DNA from: Thecaphora thlaspeos
Taxonomy: Eukaryota > Basidiomycota > Ustilaginomycetes > Urocystidales > Glomosporiaceae
Direction: 5' to 3'
DNA: 64,000 nucleotides
Assembly: GCA_900291925.1 (NCBI GenBank)
Contig: UWYS01000002.1
Coordinates: 372,001 to 436,000, forward strand
A program made the position numbers and the translations under genes. This document shows, in pieces, positions 54,283 through 64,000 of the stretch. The notes beneath the pieces are model-generated. The model ran no database searches. It worked only from the letters and a program-made list of their open reading frames with translations, and was not told the DNA's origin. How positions within the stretch are numbered: position 1 is the first letter of the stretch; each line of letters starts with the position of its first letter.

Positions 54283-55119
54283 GGCTTGTGGCTTCGGACG
54301 GAGGGGGCGCCGCGAGAAGAGGTGAGAGAGGAGGTGTTGAGATAGGTGGCGCTGATGTGAGGGATGGGGATCAGGAAGGAAGGCGACGACCGAGAGACCT
54401 CTCTATCTCTTGATCAAGAACAGCGATCAAGGCGAGACAGCGCGAAGGTCCGGCACGCCCCAACATAGTTGGAGACGCCGGTTGCCATTCCCCCACGCTC
54501 ATCGGGACGTCATCCCCATGCACCTCGCCGGGCGGTTATCCTCGTTCTTCTGGGCTACCCGTACGGCTGTCCGTGACACTCGCGCTTGCCAGGAGCAGCC
54601 GCAGCCGCTGTTCCCTGCGTGCAGGCGTCCATGCTTTGCTTGCTGGCTTGTTTGCTGTCAGGGAACAAGAAAACTGGCTAAATCTGGGGCCGCTGAGTCG
54701 AGGGTTGGACGCGGGTGAGGAGTCCCTCGTCGGCTCGGTCCGGCGAGTTCGTAAGTCGGCGGCTCCCTTCCGCCCACGCTCATGCCAGTCGACTCCGACG
54801 CGCCGGACGCAGCCGGCCAAACCCCACTCTGAAGGCACCGTCCGCACCGTCCGCACCGTCCGCACCGTCCGGCTCGGAGCCCTGCCGGTCAGAGGAGTGC
54901 ACTGCACGACTAGACGGCAGCAAGGGGGATAACGAGCCCTCTGCATCGCTTCCCTCGTCCCTCTCACCTCCGGGCTGGGTTCAGTACAGCAGACAGGTAC
55001 GGTCGGCCCGATGTGGTCGCGTTAGGTCTTCAAAGAGTATGGTGTTTGCTATGGCCTCCCACTGATGGCCTGTCCGCAGCCGAATCTCGCCCTCGTTAAG
55101 AACATGCCTAAGTTCGAAG
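54283..55119. other. Intergenic between gluconokinase and the LAMTOR2-like gene
   Basis: Contains the gluconokinase promoter and the 3' side of the LAMTOR2-like gene. It includes four tandem GCACCGTCC units. No gene seen. Confidence 0.45.
54835..54870 (+). repeat. Tandem repeat, 4 x GCACCGTCC
   Basis: Four exact 9-bp copies in a non-coding region; a minisatellite-like repeat. Confidence 0.85.
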
Positions 55120-56178
55120 TCAGTCATCGTGCTCGTCCTCGCTCATCGCCTGCGAGCTCCTCCGTCCATCGCCGTTCTCGTCGTCGTGCAGAGCACTCGC
55201 TCCCACACCACACTTGGCCAAGCTCGGAGCCAGGTGCCGCGCAAGCGCCTTTGCCTGGGCGTACAGGATGCCCCAGACCACCTCCTCTTCCTCCCAGCTA
55301 TGGCCTCCCTCCCGGGCTTCGCCGCCGCCGCCGTTGTACGTTGCCTCGGACCCTTCGTACGCCGACGCAATGCTCCCACCGGTGGGGGTGGCGTCAGAGA
55401 CCGTCGAGGAGGGCGTGACGCCTCGAGAGCGGGGCTGTCTCGGCAGCTGCGTTCCCGAAGCAGGCAAAGTGGGCCCGATAGCGTTCAGGGAGAGTAACAT
55501 GAAGGGTCGTGACGTATCCGACCCATGCCCTGTCGACGCAGCCCCCGTCGGTGCCTCGTCGTCTCGCTCTGCGCCGCCAGTCGCTTCCGATCTCGAAGAC
55601 ACTATCGGCATGATGAGGATACGTCCAAGCTGTTTGCGAGGCAACAAAGAGCGTGCGGTCAAACGGCGGTGGTCAGCATAGGGCTTCGGTCGCCTGGTCG
55701 TGTCGAGCGCAGCGTGCCCGCCACTCACCTCGCATTCAAGTAGCAGAGGAACGACATCCTGAGCCTGTCCTCTCTTGCCTGAGCCTTCCGCCGCGCCCAG
55801 CTTGTGCTTGAAGACATGCACCCGCATACCGGGAGCGATCACCAGCGGGTCGGACGAGCTACTACCGCCGCTAGTGCTGGCCGATGTCGCATTGCGCCAA
55901 GCGGCCACGGCGATCGCAGAGAGGCAGGTGGCCCTCTCGTCGAGGCGGAGTGGGATCGATCTTGACCGGACATGCTGCCTCACTGGAAACACCGATGACT
56001 GAGAGGGACCCAGATCGCTGAGTCGGCTCGAGTATGCGTACAGCTCAGACGAGTCGAGCAGCGATAGGAGGGCGGTGTGGGGTCGACCGCTGGACGCGGC
56101 GAGGTCGTTCTCGCTCGCGGTGGGCTCGATGTTCACGAGCTGCGAGAGGAGTGAGGTGACGGCGGCGGGTCGGAGCAT
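55120..56178 (-). CDS. Ragulator subunit LAMTOR2-like (roadblock/LC7 fold), strongly expanded
   Basis: Exons 56178-55729 and 55629-55120 (GTGAGT..CAG) give 319 residues, compared with about 125 in animal LAMTOR2. The start MLRPAAVTSLLSQLVN is nearly diagnostic of LAMTOR2. Further matches in order are LLSLLDSSELYAYSS, ATCLSAIAVAAWRNA, the spliced LLLECELGRILIMPI, FMLLSLNAIG and the final helix VVWGILYAQAKALARHLAPSL. Long Ser/Gly/Arg-rich insertions separate these strands and helices, and the tail is acidic (MSEDEHDD). LAMTOR2 pairs with LAMTOR3 in the lysosomal/vacuolar scaffold that recruits Rag GTPases to TORC1; that role is inferred from the family. An upstream in-frame extension to 56487 is open but unlike the family. 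Confidence 0.75.
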   Translation of the reverse strand: MLRPAAVTSLLSQLVNIEPTASENDLAASSGRPHTALLSLLDSSELYAYSSRLSDLGPSQSSVFPVRQHVRSRSIPLRLDERATCLSAIAVAAWRNATSASTSGGSSSSDPLVIAPGMRVHVFKHKLGAAEGSGKRGQAQDVVPLLLECEVSGGHAALDTTRRPKPYADHRRLTARSLLPRKQLGRILIMPIVSSRSEATGGAERDDEAPTGAASTGHGSDTSRPFMLLSLNAIGPTLPASGTQLPRQPRSRGVTPSSTVSDATPTGGSIASAYEGSEATYNGGGGEAREGGHSWEEEEVVWGILYAQAKALARHLAPSLAKCGVGASALHDDENGDGRRSSQAMSEDEHDD

Positions 56179-57366
56179 GCTGGCAATCGTTCCGCCGTGC
56201 TGATGCGTCCGTGTCGTTGTATAAGAGAGAGGGTCGCTCAACGTCGCTCGATAGGGGTCAGGGTGGTTCTTTCTTGATTGTGGGTCTTGAGGGAGATTAG
56301 TGGAGCAGGCTGGCCGGACGAGTCCTCGGAAGATCCGCTCTCGCGCGACACGCGTTACCCAGATGAACCGCGGCAGGCGGGCGGTCGACACTGCGAGGGG
56401 CCGGGAAAAGGGCGTCCGTTTCGTGGGGTTGAGGGCGCTGCTGGGGCACAACCGGCCGTCCCCGGACCCTCGTCTGGCACAGCCCATTCAGGAACGCTTT
56501 GTGCTACGCCGGGGCCTTCGACTGTTTGAACGAAAGCGGATGAGGCCGATGTAGACATGTGCGTGGCCCGGTCTGCCCTCCCGTGGCAGGACAGCGAGGG
56601 CCAGGCTCGAGGATGAGGCTTCTTGCACTTGTCGACGATATGCTGCCGGCTCGATGTAAGAAAGAAAAAAGAAAAAAAGAAAAAAAAAGTGGAGGGATCG
56701 CTTGGCGGCGACGACCGACGACACACGACAGGTGGGTGATCTCTTTGAGTGCGGGCCGAGACCCGTGCTGCCCTTGTCTCTCACAAGTCACCCCCAACGC
56801 CATATCGACCCTGCCCCACCCCACAAAGTGCTGCTTGTTACCACCCACCATCGTACCCTTACGCTCGCGCGCCTTGCGTATCATCGTCGTCTCGGACAGC
56901 TCGTCATCAGCTCGATCGACCTGGTCAGTATCGACCTCTACTTGACCGCCCGACCGCAGCTTCGACGTTAGCCGACGTTCTCCGGCCATCTTCCTAGGCC
57001 GACTTCGACCGGCACTCCCGACGCTGGCTACGCCAGGGTCAGTTGACGTTTGAATAGCTAGCAGGTTGGCTGGGCCTTGCTCGAGGGTGGTGCTGCGACA
57101 CTCGGCTCGATCCCGCCACCTGGCAGAGCATCGCCGCCGTCAAACACACTCTCCAACTACATCAAGACAGGTCGGTTCAGAGCCGGAGGAATGCCCAGGT
57201 TCAGGTCGTCGGCAGCCGCAGCAGTCTCGTCCGCCTTTCAGCTTTGAGTGACCCTCGCATTGGCGCTCCCTGACATCCTCGAGAAGAGACTCAGCCTAGT
57301 GACGTCCCCTCGGGACAACCGCTCGACCGGATCGAAAACGGTGGTCGCTCACCCTCGTCATCCAGG
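56179..57366. other. Intergenic between the LAMTOR2-like gene and NEM1
   Basis: Contains the LAMTOR2-like promoter, a possible small minus-strand gene and the NEM1 promoter. An A-rich run (56658-56688) is poly-T on the minus strand and could be a polypyrimidine tract for that small gene. Confidence 0.4.
56504..56989 (-). CDS. Possible small spliced hypothetical gene
   Basis: ATG 56989 opens a hydrophilic segment beginning MAGERRLTSKLRSGGQVEVD and reaching TTMIRKARERKG, with candidate donors GTACGA (56856) or GTGGGT (56848). About 170 bp further on, a strong minus-strand pyrimidine tract (56658-56697) precedes a CAG acceptor near 56650. The downstream frames (HIVDKCKKPHPRAWP... or RRQVQEASSSSLALAVLP...) cannot be chosen between. 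The first exon looks coding by composition, but there is no family match. Coordinates follow the unspliced frame. Confidence 0.3.
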   Translation of the reverse strand: MAGERRLTSKLRSGGQVEVDTDQVDRADDELSETTMIRKARERKGTMVGGNKQHFVGWGRVDMALGVTCERQGQHGSRPALKEITHLSCVVGRRRQAIPPLFFSFFLFSFLHRAGSISSTSARSLILEPGPRCPATGGQTGPRTCLHRPHPLSFKQSKAPA

Positions 57367-60300
57367 ATGAACTCGATCAGCTACCTTGACTCTGTGCTGA
57401 GCCGCTCGTTTGCGTCGGACAAGAACCTCGCCCCTCCTAAGCGGTCCCAGTCCTACTCGTCCATCCCCGGCAGCAGCAGGAGGCCCGCCACCTCTTCTGG
57501 AGCATCGCTCACGAGAGCCGACACGCCGCACCGATCCGGCGAGTCCCGACATCGAGACTCGGATGATCCGTACGCTCACTCGCACTCGACGGCATTTCCG
57601 CGTAGCGCCAAGCTCAGGCGGACCGGTAGTACACCCGCCGGCGTTTCCAACGCTGATCGCCTCTACAGAGATCAGCCTCACGATGGCGACTGCGAATACA
57701 GCGACCAGGATGACGCAGATGCCGGCGAGCTCCCACGCGCCAGATGGAGCGCCCTCTGGGGTCTGACAGGCTGGATCGACGACGCTATCAACCCTTCCAG
57801 CACCACCACTCCAAGCCGTTCGCGCAAGACCAGCTCGACCAAGCAAACATCTTTGCAGTCCCGCCGAGAAGACGGCCAGGCACCACCTCCGGCCGGTCAA
57901 CGGCAAAGCAGAAGGGTACGGAGCCTAGATAGCCTCCTCATGGCCTCCTCGGCTCCCATGCGCCACACACCACGGCGGACAGCATCCAGCGGCATGACAC
58001 GGCAAGAGTCCTCGCAGGCGGAAGAGCAGATCGGCCCAGACGCCTCGCACGACACATCCAGCCAACCTCGACGCAAAGTGAGCCTGAGGAGGAGGAACAG
58101 GTTTGGGCACGCCGCATCGCTCACCATGACCGGGGCTGCATCGCCCGACGATGCATTAACGCAGCCGGACGCGCCCGAGGTTGACGAGCGCGAGATGATG
58201 AGCGAGAGAGAGAGGGAGGATATCGTGGATTTCGACGGTGGCGATTTTGCGCCTGACGACGTCAGTCTGCCAGCGGATGCTCCGGCCGAGGCCCAACGGT
58301 CTGCAGCGAGTCAACACAGCCGCCAGGAATCGGGCGACAGCCAGTCGGGCACCAGCTCAACCTCTTCAGCGGAAGACTGCGTGCCGTCCGATGGCCAAGG
58401 TTCTTTCGACCATGCCGCCTCTCAGACCTCCAAGGCTTCTCCTTTCGGTGCCGAATTGTCGGACCTCTCGTCAGAGCCCAGACAAGACACACACTTGCTG
58501 CCTTCTGCTCTTCCGGACAATAGCGGCGAAACGTTGTCTGCACTCGCATCCTCTTCCCATAACGCGGACGAAGCCCCCACGCCGTCAATCTCTCGACGAG
58601 GGTCGAGGCGTGCGAGCCTCAACCCTCAAGGGCGCGCTCGGGCGTCAATGGGAGGCAAAGACCCGTTCGACGTAGCGTCGACAGCGCCCTCTTCCTCCTC
58701 CTCCTCCTCCTCTTCCTCCGTAGTCACATCGACGACCGCAACGCCGGACACGAAGGGTGGCACGCATCCACAGTTTGGCGTCAGAAGGAGGTCACGAAAA
58801 GGGCGCGGCTCTTCAGATCTCCCTAGCCGCCAGAACGATGCCGGCCCTCTTGCGAATGGCTGGCTCAGCGAGAGGGCTCCACCGTCTGACTCTGCCGGAG
58901 CCCCTTTCCCTTCGTCTTCAACTTCGGCCGCCGTGCCCGGCCGACGTCATCGCTTCTATCCCACGCGCGCCTTTCGCCGAGCGCTCATTGCACTGAGGGA
59001 TGTGCTCGTCGCCATTTTGACGGCCCCTCTGAAGGGGATGCAGCTGATGACCGGCGGACGGCGACGACGCAAGGGTATGATGGATGTCAGAGAGCGCAAA
59101 ACTGGGCATCCCGGTACCCGAGAGGTGCCGGTACTGCTGAGGGAAAAGTCGGACGACGCAGCCTCGATTGCCTCTTCCGACGGATCGGACGAGCTCCTGC
59201 TCCAGAAGGAGAAGGACGACACGCTTGACGAGAAGGGACAGCCCAAATCTCTGTCTGGCCTCCGCTTCGCTCAGACGGACGTTCCACTCAAGCGACCAAG
59301 ATCGAACAGCGGTAGGCCGAGGACGCCGCGACCCGAGCTTGCGCCCGCGGAGGCTTTTCCCGCCGAAGCCCAAGTGGCCGAAGGCCAGGACAGTGATCCC
59401 GAATCTGCAGCTGCCGCCGATGCCTCGAAAGCGGACAACGACAGCGACGACGCGGAGCCTGTGACCGAGGAGCAGGCCGCCGCGCGCGCAGAAAAGCAAA
59501 GGCAGGCCCGACTGGCTGCTGGCAATGGCGGCGTCGACGGAGCACTTCAACGGCCGCCCCTCGTCACGAAAAGAAGCCGCCTGCTTCCGAACCCTCATCC
59601 GATCGATCCCATGCTGGCTCATGATCGGAAGGCCCAGCCCGTCGACGAGGCCATGGCCTGCGAAGAGGCTAGGCTACAGGCGGAACGCAAAGCCAAGGTG
59701 GATGAGCGACGCGCAGCCCGAAGGGCAGCCCAGCTCGACCCCTCGTCGACCAAGGCCGCGCTCGAGCTGGCGGCCAGCACGGCGGCAGGCTCGCACGCGA
59801 TGGCAAAGGTGCCGCGCGGTCCCTCATCGTCCGTCATCCACCACACGCCCAAAATCCTCGTGCTTGACCTCGATGAGACGCTGATTCATTCGACGTCGCG
59901 CTCCCCCACTTACTTCAACGGCGCGGGGAGGCGCGTCTCGACCGGCGGAGGGATCCTCGGCCTCGAGGGCTTGGGCGCCATCCTCGGTCTGCGGGCCAAC
60001 GAGAATCCCGGTAGGATCCGACCGCACATGGTCGAGGTGATACTCGACGGGCGAAGCGTCATCTACCACGTCTATAAGAGGCCGTGGGTCGACTACTTCT
60101 TGAGGAAGGTGGGTACTCGCCTGCTGAAACGTGCACATCACAGACACCTCGTCTGACGATGCTTCTTGCTGGCTCTCCTCACCCTCCCCAAACCTTTCAT
60201 GACAGGTCGCGTCGTGGTACCACGTGGTGATCTTCACCGCATCGGTGCAAGAGTACGCCGATCCAGTCATCGATTGGCTCGACCAGGGTCGAGGCCTGAT

Positions 60301-60671
60301 CGGCGGACGACTCTTCCGAGAGGTGAGTGGTCCTCCTCTCCTCAACTCCGCCCAGCAACCTGAGCTCACCTCTCACCACTCCACCTCTTTCCCCCGTCCT
60401 CCCTGCCTGTCATGAACGCCAGGCATGTACCTACAAGAACGGATCGTACGTCAAGAACCTCCAAGTAGTCAATCCGGACCTCTCGACCGTCTGTCTGGTG
60501 GACAACTCTCCAGCCAGCTACGCACACAACCAGGCCAACGGCATCCCGATCGAAGGATGGACGCACGACCCGAATGACGAGGCGCTTCTTGACCTCTTGC
60601 CCGTCCTGGACAGTTTGCGCTTCACCACAGATGTAAGGCACATCTTGGGCATACGCGGCTTTTCGGCCTAG
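57367..60671 (+). CDS. NEM1: Nem1-type nuclear envelope/ER phosphatase (HAD/FCP1-like, CTDNEP1/Dullard family)
   Basis: The catalytic subunit of the Nem1-Spo7 complex that dephosphorylates the lipin Pah1, steering phosphatidate toward diacylglycerol and triacylglycerol. Exons 57367-60108, 60206-60322 and 60423-60671 give 1035 residues. The catalytic domain starts near residue 825: KILVLDLDETLIHSTSRS carries the DxDx(T/V) nucleophile. It continues with YKRPWVDYFLRKVASWYHVV, FTASVQEYADPVIDWLD and LSTVCLVDNSPASYAHNQANGIPI. The first 800 residues are mostly disordered. One hydrophobic helix (ALIALRDVLVAILTAPLKGM, about residue 540) is a candidate membrane anchor. An insertion (GRRVSTGGGILGLEGLG) follows the nucleophile, as in fungal Nem1. 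Confidence 0.92.
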
Positions 60672-61035
60672 CGCTGCTGCTGCGTCGGCCAAACCGGTCT
60701 CGTAACTCGTTGCTCGTCCTTCGCCCTTCGCCCTGCCGGCGTTTTTTTCTCTTGTTTTAATCTTGTTTCGCCCAATGATGCGTTCTGCTTTTCGATTCCC
60801 TGAAGCTCTACTTTGGACCACCTTGCTCCATGCCAACAGGCCGATGCTCCGCCTGCTTTGTCCGGCCGCACCCACGCGAAAAGGGAGATCGAGAGGGCCA
60901 TGGAGGATGGAAGTGACATTAAGTGGACAAGTGGAATCATGGTAGGGGTTGTCCATGGCATACAACGAAACAACGATTGGTGTGAAGGGGGAGTAAAAGG
61001 GTTGCTGCGTTCGACGACGAAATGGTGGAAAGACT
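60672..61035. other. Convergent intergenic region between NEM1 and SEC1
   Basis: 364 bp containing both 3' ends. A T-rich TTTTTTTCTCTTGTTTTAATCTTG stretch (about 60742-60765) may be part of the NEM1 3' UTR. No gene seen. Confidence 0.45.
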
Positions 61036-64000
61036 CTAGCCCTTTCTGAACGAGAACGGGTTCTGTTCGATATATTCGTCGTTGGCAGAGAGCAGGGGCA
61101 GAAGGCGTGAGTCAGTCCTCTGGACAGCGGGCACGGCGGCGGGAGCGGTGGTAAGCGGCAACACACCTTCAGCCTCTTCTTCTCCTTCTGACTCTTTGCG
61201 CTCATCTCGCTCATCCCACTGGGGGCGGGACTGGTCGCCCTCGCCCCTTCTCCGTTCGAAATATGTGAAGGCACCGCACTCCTCGTCCCTGTCGGGTGCA
61301 GATGCTGCGCCCCTTCCCCTCCTCGTCCTCCTCCAAGATCGCTCTGATGGTGTCCTGATGGGGCGGGCGAAGTGACCTGGAACCTCTTGTCGTAGCTCGA
61401 CTGCGAGACGGTCGAGGTGGGCGCGTTGGCGTACCCGCTCCCGCCGCCATTGCCCGGGGCATGGCCGTTGTACCCGGACGTGGCGATCGAGCTGCTTCGG
61501 ATGCCCGAGATGTCGTTGACTGGTTTTGAAAATGTGCTGGCGCCGGGTGGTAGACGGTGCGGTTCGTGGTGTTGTCCGTTGTGTTGTTGCTGCTGGTGTT
61601 GTTGCTGATGGTGGTGGTGGTGGTGTTGATGCGCGCCTTTAGAGCGCGGTTCGGAAGCGGTGCCGCTCGAAGCTTTGCCAAAGTGTTTCAGCGTATTGAT
61701 AAACGACTCGGGTGTGAAGGTGTGTGAGGAGCCTGTGACGCGGACAGAGGCCAGCGCGGTCGTCAGTACGGTCCGAACTCCCTCTCGATGCCGGTGTGCT
61801 TTGCTGAAGGTCCGCCGGTCACTCACCGATGTAGCAGTCCTTGCTGAGCTTCGAGCTGACCTGATAGACACTGCGGATCTCGGAGTAGGTCATGCCGCCC
61901 GCTACGAATACCATCACGCGCTGCCTGTTCTCCGACCTCTCGCCGCCGCCGCCATCCGCCCCTGCCCGGCCCTTCTGATGCCAGGTTGGTTTGGCGCTCC
62001 GGAGGCTGCTGGGCTGCGGCTTGGGAGCGGCTTGGGCGCTCGAGCCTCCGAAGCCAACTCTCGCCAGCGCCGCGTCCCTCCCAGATGTTGCGAGCGATGC
62101 CATTTCTGGCGGGGCGTCGCGGACATACGGATAGGTCGACTGGTCCAGCTTCCCGGCGAAGTGATCCTCGATCATCAGCTTGACCAGCGGCTGGTACCGG
62201 CTGAGCTCGTACTCGTTGTCGCCCGGCTGCTGCTTGCGCTTGCCCTTCTTGAACCACGCATCCCAGCCGCTGCTCGAAGCGTCCTTCACTACCTGGGCGC
62301 CGAGATGAACGAGGTTGTCGATAGCGTCCATCTCATACCGCCCGAGCCTGGCGTGCTGGAAGAGCCGCTTTCGGTCCTCATCCGGTACGCCGTCGCAGTA
62401 CATGATGTAGAGCGCAATGATCCGGACTTTGTCCAGATTGCTGACGCCGCGGTCGTCGAGCAGCGGAACCATCTCCTCGACCAACGTCCTCGGCTTCTGG
62501 CCCTCGGGCGTTAGCCGGGTCGCGCAGTTCTGCTCCACCATGGCCTGGGCCGGCAACTTGCTCTTCTCAAAGCGGTTCATGCAGTCCTGCGCCATGGTGA
62601 GGTGAAGCGAAAGCTTGTCCTTCATTTCCTGCAAGTGCGGCAGCGAGGCGAGCATGTCGCGCATGTCGTTGAGCGACGAGTTCGGGTCAGTAAAGGCGCC
62701 GGCCTCGCCTGCATGCTGTTGAAAGTCTCTCGTCAGCTTGTCGATGGCCTCGGCGATGTGGAGGTGCCGGATTCCCGTCCAGACGGCGTCTTCATCCGAA
62801 AGGACCGCTTCCTTGTCCTGCTTCTCTCCGTCCGCATCGACGAATGTGTAGTGGAACTTGGCCCCGTCCTCGATCGCAAGAAGATCGTTGCACATGGCTT
62901 GGTACGAGAACTCGTGCAGCAGCGGCGCCGCATTGTCCATCGACCGGTCCGTGATGAAGAGGACGCCGCGCGGACGTCCTCGGTCCGCCTTCGGCTCGTT
63001 GTCGCGGATGTACTGGTCGATTGCGTCCTGGAGCCGCATGGCCAGCTTGCGGGTAAAGTGCTCGCCTACCCCTGGGCCCGATCCGCCAGCGCCGGCAAGA
63101 GCGCCGTCGTTGTTGTTGCCCCGTAACCGCGCCATCCGGGCGCTACCCTGGTACATGTTGGAGGCGGCCGTCTGTGAGCTCTGCGCCTCCTTTGAAGGAG
63201 CGAGCGGCCCAAGAGGCGGATGCGAGGGGTTGTAGTACCGGATCAGGGGAAATTCGTTGAGCGTAACGCAGACGTCAAGCAGCGTCTGCGTGGTGAACTG
63301 GAGCTCATCCTCTATCGCCTGCATCGCCTCCATTGGGTCCGGGCCGTACAGGCCTCCGACGGGCTGGTATAGCGTAAGGAAGCTCTGCGGGGTCTTGAGG
63401 GAGAAGACCTGGGCCTCCAGCGCTTATTCGATTCGATTGCGGGTCAAAGAGGGGGAGATGCAAGGTCAGACTGGTCGTTCCGGCATAGCCTGAAGCAGCC
63501 CACGTCTTTTGCCTCACGCCAAAAGTTTGAGTAGAGCTCGATGAGCTGCCGCAACTTGGGCTCTGCTTTCGATCTTGTGAGCTTCTGCAAAAGAGCGTCC
63601 GAAAGGTCTGTGTAACATGGTGAAGCGAAGGGAGCGCATTGAGCGTCAGGATGTGACGGCGAAACCAGAAAGATTCTACCAGAGGAGCACTGCTCACTGT
63701 CGACAAAGAAGATGTGGCCTGCTGCGTAGGTGGGAGGCCGTCCATCTTCCGGGGCCAGGTCGCGGATGATGCGGTCGACGTTCTGGCTTGTGGGGCAGAG
63801 GAGGTAAGCCGCCTCGACCGAGGACTGGGGCGCTCTGGAGAGCTCGATGTTGTCTACTTGTGTGACATTTTCCTGGAGGATGTCATACATCTTGAGCACG
63901 CTCGAAAGGAGCTCCTTTGTGACGGAGTCGATGACGAGCACCTTCCATTTCGACGGCGGCTGCACAGAGCGTATGGTGGTGAGATAGCCTGTGGCGGTGC
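61036..64000 (-). CDS. SEC1: Sec1/Munc18-family protein SEC1 (5' end outside the window)
   Basis: Binds syntaxin/SNARE complexes at the plasma membrane and promotes exocytosis. Visible minus-strand exons: (64000)-63698, 63607-63518, 63422-61827, 61732-61167 and 61062-61036. The sequence enters as GYLTTIRSVQPPSKWKVLVI and continues with AAGHIFFVD, EAQVFSLKTPQSFLTLYQP, RPRGVLFITDRSMDNAAPLLHEF, VEEMVPLLDDRGVSNLDKVR and VMVFVAGGMTYSEIRSVYQV, all SM-protein blocks. The C-terminal extension is His/Gln-rich (near 61575-61640) and Ser/Gly-rich. The last exon adds only NPFSFRKG, chosen because the phase and the CAG fit; this junction is less certain. Missing is the N-terminal part upstream of the Thr-Ile-Arg segment. 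Confidence 0.9.

Noticed and set aside
1..64000. CRISPR arrays, bacterial-type operons, riboswitches and rRNA genes
   Set aside because: No regularly spaced repeats, no ribosome-binding-site operon layout, no TPP-riboswitch core and no rRNA segment seen. The spliced genes show this is fungal nuclear DNA.

Overview
This window is nuclear DNA of a GC-rich fungus, most likely a basidiomycete and plausibly of the smut lineage (Ustilaginomycotina). The evidence is gene content, short introns (roughly 50-160 nt) with GTGAGT/GTAAGT donors and CAG acceptors, closely spaced genes on both strands, and Ser/Ala/Pro-rich linkers typical of basidiomycete proteins. The lineage call is inference; no rRNA or barcode gene is present.

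Layout, left to right: the 3' end of an unassigned gene (+), then CCT5 (-). A 3.0-kb two-gene Tc1/mariner-type transposon follows (3700-6710). Next come an ELO fatty-acid elongase (+), the Hsp70 exchange factor FES1 (+), a broken serine carboxypeptidase (+), a disordered protein with endocytic-adaptor-like motifs (+), the tiny mitochondrial bL33m gene (-) and a peroxisomal ABCD half-transporter (-). A long Caf120/Skg3-like PH protein (+) is followed by an Rkm5-like methyltransferase with an in-frame stop (-), a GH63 protein (+), DGAT2 (+) and the Hsp90 co-chaperone p23/Sba1 (-). A MITE (39038-39526) lies in the promoter of a NOP15/NIFK-type RRM protein (+). The right part holds a Nudix CoA pyrophosphatase (-) divergent from CWC27 (+), an STK32/YANK kinase (-), a 2.5-kb gene-poor stretch, an ICMT-like methyltransferase (+), a degenerate hypothetical gene (-), mitochondrial uL23m (+), gluconokinase (-), an expanded LAMTOR2-like Ragulator subunit (-), a possible small gene (-), the NEM1 phosphatase (+) and the 5'-truncated SEC1 gene (-).

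Most genes are housekeeping. Themes recur: protein folding (CCT5, FES1, p23), lipid and acyl-CoA metabolism (ELO, ABCD transporter, DGAT2, NEM1, CoA pyrophosphatase), mitochondrial ribosome (bL33m, uL23m) and membrane traffic (SEC1, adaptor-motif protein). Nothing suggests a co-regulated cluster.

The most unusual object is the transposon. It carries a DDE transposase and a second, convergent, unfamiliar gene inside 152-bp inverted repeats. It has almost no CpG dinucleotides in a CpG-rich genome. Differences between its two otherwise near-identical arms fall mainly at CpG sites, and its genes carry stops that C-to-T change would explain. This is the footprint expected of a CpG-directed, RIP-like or methylation-driven silencing process acting on repeats.
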